A stretch of 64,000 bases of DNA, from positions 9,380,491-9,444,490 of the forward strand of contig NC_051092.1 in the NCBI RefSeq assembly GCF_901709675.1, read 5' to 3'. This DNA is from Syngnathus acus (lineage: Eukaryota > Chordata > Actinopteri > Syngnathiformes > Syngnathidae). Within the stretch, counting starts at the first letter, position 1. Each line of letters begins with the position of its first letter. Shown in pieces: positions 1-12,067 of this stretch. The translations under genes and the position numbers were made by a program. Below the pieces are notes generated by a model that did not search any database, was not told the DNA's origin, and saw only the letters and a program-made list of their open reading frames with translations.

Positions 1-106
1 ATGTACAATAAAACATAATAAATCATGATGAAATATAATTTCTATGCTTGTTGTCTCCTCTTTGACCTTACTCAACTTGATACATTCATGTATACTGTAA
101 ATTTTG

Positions 107-218
107 GGCTATAAGCTGCACCGGACTATAAGCCGCACCAGCTAAAATTCCAGATTTTTTTTAAGTTTTATACTTATGTAAGCCGCACCGGACTATAAGC
201 CGCACGTGTGCACGAGTT
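107..218. repeat. MITE-like repeat fragment
   Basis: The stretch carries two copies of an 'actataagccgcac' unit. The same family recurs at about 2995-3110 with the variant 'gtataagtcgcac'. This looks like a fragment of a short non-autonomous DNA element common in vertebrates. No target duplication was found. The rest of 1-545 shows no gene; it is presumably upstream or 5' intron sequence of the SLC41 gene. Confidence 0.45.
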
Positions 219-629
219 ATTTACAAAGAAAGTCTGTTTTAAGAACTTTATTTTAGCAAACTCAATTCAAAATTGTAACACTAAATCATTTGCCAATGAC
301 TTAACTTGTCCCACACCCACAGGCATCTCTTAGGAATTACATATTAATAGCATGTCCCAGTAAGACAAGATAACCTCAGTGTTGCTCATGAGACTTTGGT
401 ATGTTGAGTGACAATCGAGGCAATCTTTGCATCAGATGACGCTAAACAACCACCCTCTCTTCAGACACTGCAACCAAAACAGAGCCAAAGAAAATGCAAA
501 CCGACTAGAAAACTTAGTTTCTAATGCTTTGCAATTTTTGGATGGATGGAGTTCTGTAACTTAAAGTGTTTATGTTTGTTTAGGGCATGTGGAGCAGGAT
601 TCCTTTCTGCCAGAGTCCCACTTGACAAT

Positions 630-3600
630 ATGGTATTCCCAGAGTCAAAGGGTGTCCAGACAAGTGGGTCTGAGGAGAAAAGATCCACCCAGAACCGTGT
701 CCTACCACAACACTCTCCAGGACCCAACTATCTCACCCCGAGATTGATTATTTCACCCGTCAATGTCAATTATGAACCACAGGACTACACTGAGACCGAC
801 CCACTACTACCCAGTGGGACAAGATTCATTGGGTCTCAGGAGGCAAAGATCTCTCGTAGTAGTACAGCGGTACGCCCCGAGTCAGTCTGCTCCTTAGTGT
901 TGCAGATACTGGTGTCGTTCCTGCTGGCTGGGCTGGGAACTATCTCTGCTGGACTGCTTCTTGACATGGTTCAGGTAAAGAAAATGCCAAGTCATTTAAT
1001 CGGTCTCAAGTGACGGGTTGTGACCCAAACACGGGTCAGTTTCATTTAAAAAAATCCTTTTTAGATTCTAGAGTGCTTGCTTCAATCATTAAGTGTGAAA
1101 TTATACAACAAAGTGAATCTTGCATCTACAATTTATTCAAATCAGCCATCTTTGTTGTTTACACAGCCCGAAAGGAGAACGTGGGTCCCCCTTCCCATGG
1201 GTTCACCCCCTGTAGGAGGGGCCAAAGGGGTTGGGTGCATAGTGAGATGGGCGGCGACCAAGGGAGGGGACCTTGGCGGTCCGATCCCTGGTTGCAGAAG
1301 CTAGCTCTTGGGGCATGGAATGTCACCTCTCTGGCTGGAAAGGTGCCCGAGCCGGTGTGTGAGGCAGAAAGGTTCCGACTAGACATAGGACTTGCCTCCA
1401 CACAGTTTGGGTTCCGGTACAAGCCCTCTCAAGCGGCGCTGAACTCTCTACCGCTCTGGAGTTGGAGGTGAGAGTCGTTCAGCAGGTGTGGGTATACATA
1501 TTGCCCCCCGGCTGGGCGCCTGCACATTGGGGTTCACGAGAGGGTAGCTTTCCTTCCGCCTTCGGGTGGGGGGACGGGTCTTGACTGTTGTTTGTGCCTA
1601 TGCACCGAACAGCAGCTCAGAGTACCCACCCTTGTTGGGGTCTTTAGAAGAAGTGCTGGAAAGCGCTCCTTCTGGGGACTCCATCGTTCTACTGGGTGAC
1701 TTCAATGCTCACGTGGGCAATGACAGTGATATCTGGAAGGGTGTGATTGGGAGGAACCCCCCCGATCTGAACCCGAGCGGTGTTCTACTTTTGGACTTCT
1801 GTGCTCGACATGGATCGTCAATAATGAACGCTTGTTTGTCCTGCAGCCCTATACAGTCAGCCTCTCATTCTTTTCTGGTCACAACCAACTGGCCATTCTA
1901 TGTTCTGTCACCGGTAACTAACTATACATTCCTAAAATAAATCCCAATATCCTGCACGTATGTTGTATGTACTCAACATGGAAAAGTGTTTTTATTCATG
2001 TAATGTGTTTGGGAATGGACACCAGGGGTTAGTTGCTATACTGTTGGTGGAAAACGGTTGGTTGGAAACGGTTGGTGGGAAAGAGTGAGACCGGACACAG
2101 CTGTTAATTGTCTTGACCGAGGCTGCTAAGGCAATCTGTGGTTCCCAGCAGGCATAAAGGAAGTAGGATGAGGTCATGCACCCATTCCACAATGAGGTAA
2201 TGCCAGAGGCGGGAGCAGACGAGCCTATAAAAGGGCCATTCAGGCAGCTAGAGGGGCTCTTCCCCCAGCGAAGAAGTGAAGATGCTTTCTACGAGGAACA
2301 AGACTTTTTCCTTTAAACAACCTTAAAACAACAATCTTGCAAATAAAGAACCAACTTTTACTCCAGATCTTTGCTCATTTTCCCCAAAACAAGTGAATTC
2401 AACTGGTGTTACAAGTGAACATTAAGAGCTTCTTAATCAATTTGAGTATGTTGACCTAGCTTGAACAGTTTATTAACACACCATGAAAATAAAACAAATA
2501 AATAAATGAGGGGAATAATTCTAATTCTCTTCTTGTAAGATTGTATGATGTCCTAAGTGAGACTGACATTTGTCTTACCTTACGGATGAAAGAATAGCCA
2601 GGGTAATAAGTTTCCTTCACTGAGATCAATTTGTCAAAACAAACGAAGAAACATACCTACATACATACATACATACATACATACATACATACATACCTAC
2701 ATACAGACAAAGAAACCATTACAAACAAAAAACAAACAAAATAGTCTCACAAAGTATCATGGGTTACAACAGTTAGCTTTTCAATGAGCACTTTTCTTCC
2801 TCTTTTGCATTTCTATGGTAGAGTTGGGATGTATTCCAAGAAATCACAGAGATCTTCATTTTGCTTCCTGTTGTATTGGGCATGAAAGGAAACCTGGAAA
2901 TGACTCTCGCCTCTCGACTGTCAACAGCGGTGAGTGTGGGAACACAAACATGCACAAACATACTACATACTACATGATAACAACTTACCGTATTTTTCGG
3001 ACGATAAGTCGCACCGGAGTATAAGTCACACCAGCCATAAAATGCACAATAAAGGGAAAAAAACCCCATATATAAGTCGCACTGGAGTATAAGTCGCACT
3101 TTTGGGGCAAATTTATTTGACAAAATCCAACACAGACATGAACGTGCAACAACCAGCTGGCCTGGACAGGGATCAGCTAAGGAACATTCTCGAAGCTTCC
3201 AGAAACTTTCAGAAAGGCCACCTCACGTGCCGGTGAGGTAATTCCGATGAGGTAATGCCAGAAGCCTATAAATAGGTTGCCCGGACACAGAGCGGGCGAG
3301 CTTCTTCCTAGTCAGGGCGATGGCCGTGACGCTGCCCGGAGTAAAAGAACGAAGATGGATTTTGCATTCTTTTTGAGATTGAACCAAAATCTACTAAGAT
3401 GAATTTCCAGAGTCTTCGAATTGGACTTTGTCAAATTTTAAGCTTCGAGGAAGGCAGAGGAGACAGCCGCCCCGGGCAGAAAGGAGAAGTCGCCAATTTT
3501 ACTTTTTTGGCTAGGCTCCTCACGGCCAGACCTTTCCTCTTTTTTTAAACAGAATTCGGATTTTGGAACAAAGGAGAGCCGATCACTCCACTTGTTCAAC

Positions 3601-6600
3601 CAAATAGGATAGGACAAATAACTATTTAATAAACAACAATATTATCAAACCATCTGTGTCACTCCAAATCATTAAATCCATCGATCGACCTTTGCGAAGA
3701 AAAATAATTGAGTGGCCCGCCCCGAGTCTTCCAGTCACCATGCTTTATGACTGTTGACCTCATCACTTTGCCTCACAGCTGCAGGTTGAGCCCCAAGTTT
3801 GCTTGTTTGTTCTGCGGCCCCTATATGGTCACCTTCTCGTTCTTTTCTGGTCACCAACAACTGGCTGTTCTATATTCGGTCGTTGGGAGCTATACATTAC
3901 TGAAACTAAACCTCACTATCCTGCACAAACAGGTCTGCGCTTGCCCTGGTACATCACCCCGGCCTCAAAATATACGACAAACATGCATGTAAATTCTTTA
4001 AATGTAAATTCCTACAGTGTCAAGGAAGTTTTTTCCATCCTCAAGTCTGATGTGCTCGGTAACCAATGCGGAAGGAGGCCCATGCTCCAGAAGAAATTTC
4101 CCACACTTTAAATAAAAGATAATTTAGGCCGTTCATCTTGTTGGATTTGGTCCACAATTTGGGAAGCGCGCTATACGCGCCTCACGGCAAAAGCCATAGC
4201 CAATCACCTGTTATCCAATTTACTCACTGCGTGCTCGTTTTATTTCTTCAGTTTTAGGAAAAGGCTAAGACACCGAAAAAGAATTTAGACTTACACAGGT
4301 TGGTTGAGTTCAATCATAATTCTTGTTACGAAAGCTCTGTTCTCAGAAAAAATACAATACAGCGCTGGTGTTGGGAAAAATATACTTTTTATCATTGGAT
4401 TCTATGTATCTACTTATGTGTGCAAGATCTTCCACAGTATGTGACAGTTTGACCTCGTGATAATGACTTGGGAGCATATGGCTGGCTAAGGAGCACATGA
4501 CCGGGGTCATGAATCGCGTTATACAATAAACTCCTTTGTTAGCTAGTCATGACCAGATCATGAGTCTATTATGAGATGGCTAAAGCAGACAAACGTCTTA
4601 TTTAATCTAAAGTCATGAGTACGCCACAGACGTATGGGGCACTAAGACTACGTCTTTGTTAGGCTAAAGTCATTAGACGACCATACTGCTCTTTCTATAA
4701 GAGCATCCCTGTTGTTCTGTGGTCATGAGATGTAATTATGAGATGTCCTTCCTGTTTAAGAAACTATGCATTCATTTAGACTCCCCCCATTGTTGGGCCA
4801 ACAGCTGGGCCTTTTGTGCGACCATGCTCAAGAGCAGAAAGTCTCCGTTCAGAAAAGGCAACGTTCAAGGTTCTTTGGTCGGCTTATATTCAGTTGCACA
4901 TGCCAGTGCAGGCCGAGTTTGATGGGTGATGAGTCAGGGGGTGTGGCAAGTTCGCAGGAGAGTTTGATTCCATGGGAGTGGGTGCTGGTTCGGTGAGAGC
5001 TGGTTCCGTGGGGGCGGGTGCTGATCATGGACGATTCAGTGTGTGTGGGAGCTGTTGTTTTCCATCCTGTCTTTCGGCCTTGGCGATCACCTTTGGCCAG
5101 GTTCTTGGTTGTTTTCCTCTTGCTGCTCTTCCTCTGTCACCTCTATCTCCTAGTGTCCTTCCTGTAAACCATTCTTGCACATACATCTACTTCACCCACT
5201 GTCGCACACCGTCTACTCATCATCCTTTCAATTTTGTCATTTTGTACGGAATTATGTGAACTTTTGGGTGTGACCTCGTCAATTTGTTAATGTTCCCTGA
5301 CTATGCAAAGTTCTTACTCACCACTTACAATGCATTTGTTTGTTTGTTCTTTTGACACTATCTTTTGACACATCTTTTAATTGTTAGGCAAAACATTTCC
5401 CTCTGTCCACAACGTTCAGTAGTAATCCAAAGCTGGCATCTAGCATTAGGCAACATATGATGTCACATCTAGCATTAATCAAAACATAAGATATAATCAA
5501 GTACTGAACATTTCTAGATAACTTTGGCAGTGACTGTGATTTTAGAAAAACATCAGGCATGCATTAAACAGTTTCTTAAGGGTCATTAAGTTATTCAGGC
5601 AATATATAAAAAAAACATTTGTTATTTCAAAGTGCACAGAAATACATATCGGATCATCAAGTTATAAAAACCTTTGTCATTACCACATATCAAAAATGTC
5701 CAGTTATGTCTGCTTTATTGATTTCGTGTGTAGGTATAATTATATGCTTAAAATGTTTCTTTCATTGATTTAATATGTGAATATACTTGTCTGCTTATGT
5801 ACTTTATTCACTGAGGTTTGAGCATATCTGTTTTTGTAGCTAGGCAGGATTTTTTGTATTTTTACCCCATTTCTTCAATCTTTTATAAGAATTCTATTTT
5901 TTATTATTGTTGTGCATTTTTTCAAATAAATTTCTAAAACTACAAAAATGCTGTACTTTAAAACCTGCTCATCATTTATATTTTGTCACGAGTCATGATT
6001 TAATATTTAATGTACGTATGTATAGAAACGTGTTTGCATTTCAGGTAAATGCAGGAAAAATGGAAGTTGCAAGTGAAAAATGGATGCTGATCATCGGAAA
6101 CCTGGCAGTCAAGCAGGTTCATTCTAAAACCCTATTAAAAAATTATATGCATCATCCGCAAACCAACTATTGTAGTATTTCACCATAGTTACTATTTACT
6201 AATACTACTTATCCTACAGCTACAATCAACTATCCTGGGTCTTCTCGCCTCCCTGATGGCTATTGTGTTGGGCTGGATTGCGGATGGAAGGCTACCATTC
6301 AATCATGTTATCCTTCTGTGTTCAACCAGTGTTTGTACCACATTTGTGGCCTCACTGCTGCAAGGTAAATTTTGGATTACAAAATTGTCTTCTGTCTGAC
6401 TGGTGTTAGGCATTTTTATCTAAATACAGTATGCATTTGTCAGGTTTATTTCGCTGACTGAATAACTGTTAAGAGAAAAGTATCAGCAGACAAAATCACA
6501 ACAATCTCACTACACTAAATATCTGTATGCACTCCTGCTCTTTTTATTTGGATTTGAGCTACCCACAGTGTGAGACACAAGCCCCTAAGGGAAGGGGGAA

Positions 6601-9600
6601 AGCATGTGAGCTTTGCCTCGTAAGGAAAAAAGCACAAGGTGTTACATACTTATATGGCAATATAGGAAGAAGAATTTAAGCGATCAGCAACCACTCTTTG
6701 TCTCTGTGATAAAAACAGGAAACGTGATGTTTGCTTGTCGTTCCATCAGCAGCGGTGAGGCGTGTTGTTTCTCGGAATTGTCTTTGTGTCTAGGAATTGT
6801 TTCGGTAGATGTCTTCTTCTTGCTGAGTTGTCCTGTCTGACCCAGCCGTAACCTCTCTCCTGGCCCAGCCGTAACCTTTCTCTTCTGTGGTACAACATAG
6901 AAACAGCAAGGCCAAACAGCAAGCATGTATTGCAGTAATATTGCGGTAAAGCATTGATTAGAGAACGCATGATAACATATATATAAATTTTTCTAACAGC
7001 ATTGTTCAAATTGAACAGATGCTCTTTTCCCCTCCTTTCTGTCCAAAAGAAACACCACTTGTGTGTACGTGTGATTATGTGTACAGTCCCCATCTCATGT
7101 TAAACTTGGAAGATGTTACAATGTATTGTTTTTAAAATATCAAGCCTCAATGTAAGCTAGATAGTGTAACTGCAAAGCCCCAATATCTACAAATATTGCT
7201 CCATCAATACACCCATCCTTGCATTCATTAATGCATCCATTAATGCATCCATCCATGCATCCCCTCCTCTCTCTCTCCCTTCCTCTCTCTCTCCCTCCCT
7301 CCCTCTCTCTCTCCCTCCCTCCCTCCCGTTCAACTGTCCGTCCATCCATTCATAAAATGAAAACATAGTCCATTTACAACTGTGTCTAGGTATTATAATG
7401 GTGGGAGTGATTATCGTCTCAAAGCGGACTGGGATCAACCCTGACAATGTTGCCACACCCATGGCAGCCAGCTTTGGAGACCTCATCACGCTGGCCTTAT
7501 TAGCTTGCTTCAGTCAGTGGTTCTACTCCTTCATAGGTAAGTGTCAGGTTTAAGCACCATCAGACATTTAATAAACATGGAAACAGGTGTTGCTGCACTA
7601 AAGGGTGGGGGAAGCTGCAGCAGCAGCAACGCTGTTCAACTAACTTTACACTAAAAATAGATTGTTGCTCAAGCAGGACAGGAACTGTGTACCAGCTGTC
7701 GCCCCAACTGTTGGGGTAGAATTCGTGTTTTGTTCCTCTTTGGCTGGAATCTCCAATGCAAACAGCTCAAAAGTCATGCAAAACAAATTTATAAATTAAA
7801 ATATAATTTCCATTTTAACATACGTTAAATAAACATGAATAAAATGTGTCAAGAACCTAAAGCAACAAAAGCGGTCACTATATATATTTTTTTCTTTTAA
7901 TGCAACCACAAGAATGAATGATATCCTACTTGATGCATGGCCAGGGACATGTACAGACACCACACTAGTCCACCATTTTCCAGGCCAACTGTGGAGTAAA
8001 TCCTAACCTACGTTTTCACACTTTCTCTTGACAGACTTGTATTCATATGTGCTGTATCTCTTGGATCTGTTTTTGTTGTGCTTGATACCTCTGTGGATTG
8101 TGATCTCCTCCAAACACCCTGCGAGTCAGCTTCTCCTCCGTACTGGGTGGGAACCAATCATAACAGCAATGGTCATTAGCAGGTATTGCCTTTGGTTTTA
8201 CTCAACTTGCATGAATACTGGAAAATCAAAATTTGACATGTAACAAACGTTTTCTTTTGCAAAATAATATTCAAGCACTTATAAGAACTGTAGAGGATTT
8301 TTTATTTTTTTTGCCTGCACAATCAGGATACTGATTGCTGACTCGAGTCTTGAGTCAGGAGAACGTGCAGTTAAATGACAGTAGGACTGAAAGCTTTTCA
8401 TTGTGGTAATCCTGCATTTCAGTTCTCCAGTCTGAGAGACGAAATGTCAGTGTGAATGGTGCTGGGGGTGACTGGGGTCTTTGAGGATGGCGGCAGCTCA
8501 CATATGGACTTTGCTATGGTAGATACTCTGCATAGAGCAGTGGAAATAGTCAGAATCATTTTACATTAGATATTATCGACGTAGGAATTGGCCTAAAATG
8601 AATCTGTAGTTTTTGCTGCTGAAATTATTATGACATTCAAATTTATTGAGATTTACACATTGATTTTGCTATCTGTCAACAATAATATTGTTCTTTCTTT
8701 TACATGTTTTTTTCTTTTTTAGTATGGGGGGGTTTATACTGGATAAGACTGTGTCGGATCCAAACTTGGCTGGAATGATACTTTATGCTCCAGTTATCAA
8801 TGGTACGTAAGTAGAGCATGAGAATATCAATTTGATTGATGGTCTGATAAGGAGATTGATGCAAAAGAAGTTTGATTGGCAGCTGTTAATTGCAAGTATT
8901 AAATAGATCTGGTGGCACCTTGGGCCACGCCCCCTCTGTCCGATTTACATCCGTCAATCAAAATTAAATAATGTTGTCACGTTCGACCACCGCACGTTTG
9001 GATGATTTCAAATGTGATTGACTGATTGATTGATGTTAATTTTGATAAAGGATTTGACTGATGGCTGCTAATGGCTTCACAATATTTAATGGCTACGATT
9101 ACATGCAGTCAATATTTCGATGAGGGTCAGAATTTGAGAACCTGAAACAATCAGATCAACCCATTTGTACATGCCTCAAAGGATAGAGCTACTCAAGCAC
9201 ATCTCGATTGAAACAATGTCATGACACACGTGCCGGTGAGGTAATTCCGATGAGGTAATGCCAGAAGCCAATAAATAGGTTGCCCGGACACAGAGCGGGC
9301 GCGCTTCTTCCTAGTCAGGGCGATGGCCGTGACGCTGCCCGGAGTAAAAGAACGAAGATGGATTTTGCATTCTTTTTGAGATTGAACCAAAATCTACTAA
9401 GATGAATTTCCAGAGTCTTCGAATTGGACTTTGTCAAATTTTAAGCTTCGAGGAAGGCAGAGGAGACAGCCGCCCCGGGCAGAAAGGAGAAGTCGCCAAT
9501 TTTACTTTTTTGGCTAGGCTCCTCACGGCCAGACCTTTCCTCTTTTTTTAAACAGAATTCGGATTTTGGAACAAAGGAGAGCCGATCACTCGACTTGTTC

Positions 9601-11984
9601 AACCAAATAGGATTAACGAATCCTTGAGGTCTTAACAAAGGCATCTAAAAATATCCGTAACGTAATACCAGCATCAGACAACCGAAGGGAGCCACCATTA
9701 TGGCGCGGTCATTTCGACGACTCGCCTCGAATAGAGTTACTCGGCTCGCGCGTCGGATGACTTGAGAGGGGTTGGCGTCATATAGAAATTAGATTGATTC
9801 TAGTAGAATTAATTTAACTCGGGTGGTCAGCTACGGACGAGTCCCTTCGCCCCGGCTTATTGAACCCGTTACTGGGGAGCCGGAGGCACTTTAATAAAAA
9901 GTGCGCGTTTGACATTTTGGCGCCCAACGAGTTGAGGGGGGTTGTGAGTTAAGATTTATTAATAGATGTTTGCTCGCAGCTCCAAAACGAACCTGGGTGG
10001 AGTTTTTTCAGTTTTTTCTTCCCAGAAACCGTCATAATTCCGCTCACTGATACAAACAAATGTCAGAACGGCCTTGAGTGACATAAAAACACTCTCTTTA
10101 AGGAATAGAGTTTCCTAGAAAAGAACCTTTAAAAGCACGGGAGGATTAGAACTGTTTTGTGTCATAGTAAACGGTGACCGCTACCCCTTAGCACGTTGCT
10201 TTAAGGATGAGTAAGGATGATCTCCTTCTTTATTTTAGAATATTATTCATATTTTTGTATGTATCGATCACGACAGAGAATTTGGTGTTAGGGTTGACAA
10301 TCTATTTTGATCATATTGAAATGTTGACAAGAATCATTAACTCTGTTAAAACTTTCCACCTTCCCTTGAGTCGTTGAAACTTTCCACATTCCCTTCAGTT
10401 GTTGAAACTTTCCAAAAGATGTGGAAACATTCTTGCTTAGTTAGTTATCTAAAAATGCTCCACGAAGTATCTGTTTCCACAACCTCATAAAACCAAGAGC
10501 TAAGGCCTCCTGCACTAATCAACCAGTTTGTAGAGCCGACCCCCGAGACCTATTCACCCTCACCATCACCCTGCTTCCTGTCAATAAAATTTATCTTGCA
10601 AAAGGTGAAAGTTAAAAAAAAAACAAAAAAGTCAAAGTCTGCTTTATTGTCAACCTCTTCACATGCCAAGACACACAAAGAAATCGAAATTACGTTTCCA
10701 CTATCCCACGGTGACAAGACATAGTACACGACATACATACAAGCAAACAACACAAAATAAAAACAAGAAGGCACAAACAATGAATAATAAGAGTGATGAA
10801 TAAATAATAAATAAATAAATAACACAATAAATAAATAAATAAGAGGAGCAAAACAGAGCAAGTGTTCATACAGCAGACAGTCAGAATATAGCGCAAAAGT
10901 ACAGGACGCTACGCAGAAGGGGGGAGAGAGTTCAGGATCCTAACAGCCTGGAGTACGAAGCTGTTGGTGAGTCTGGTGGTGCGGGAGCGCAGGCTCCTGT
11001 ACCTCTTCCCAGAGGGCAGAAGATCGAACAAAGAGTGAGCGGGGTGACTCACATCACTCACAATCGTGGTCGCCTTGCGGGTGAGATGGGAGGTGTAAAT
11101 GTCCTTCAAGGAGGGGAGTGAAACACCAATAATCTTACCAGCCGTGTTCACTATGCGCCGGAGGGCCTTCATGTTGTAGTCAGTGCAGCTACCACCCCAA
11201 GTTAGAGTGCTTTCAGGTACTCTTGTGTCACACAAGGGTGATGATGACGGTTGGGTTCATCAACAATTACACAAAGAATTTGATCAGAGGCAGAGAATTG
11301 TCTTCATTGGCCAACGACTTTTGCAAAAGAGTGGAGCCTGACACACACAGAATGTGTGTGGCTCGAATCGAGCCTTTCCTCAGTTTAACTGAGGTCAAGC
11401 TATTTATTGTTACAAATAACGTGACTGGAGGAGGCTGCAAAGATGAAAAACAAAAACAACTCTGAACCTGAGCAGTTTATCAAATGATGTCTAGACATAA
11501 GCAAATATATGCAACCTTTAAATTTACAGACTGGAAAAAAAAAGGCTGCCCCACTGGTGTGAGCTTCAAACATAATTTTGTCCTACTGACGGACAAACAC
11601 CATCAGAGCTCAGCAGAGTTCAAACCCTCATTGTAAAAAGGGCACTCACCACTACTTTTACTGTTTTCATTTGCCCTGTAATCTGGGTGGATTACACAGA
11701 TCTCCAAATCAAATCAAGTTTATTTATATAGCCCTAAATCACAAGCAGTCTCAAAGGGCTTCACATATACAAAACAAATTGACAATTATTCTCAAAGCTT
11801 CCCCTGATCTTAAGATAGCAGCGGGTTTTTTTTCGCTCCCACTATAAGGACGCAATTTTATAGGGTGAATACGGAAATTAGCACACGTTACTTAAGACCT
11901 CAATAAATCCCAATTAATGAATATAATGGCTACCACATTGAAGAGGGAGCAACAGCAACATGTTCATACTCTTAACTAATTTAT

Positions 11985-12067
<83 letters not shown>

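Noticed and set aside
546-629. Upstream ATG of the slc41a2-like gene
   Set aside because: A strong acceptor ending at 583 lies between this ATG and the conserved frame; the next in-frame ATG at 630 is preferred, though 546 cannot be excluded.
7140-7489. Arg/Glu-rich minus-strand frames
   Set aside because: They are the antisense of a CT-rich repeat and of slc41a2 exon 5.
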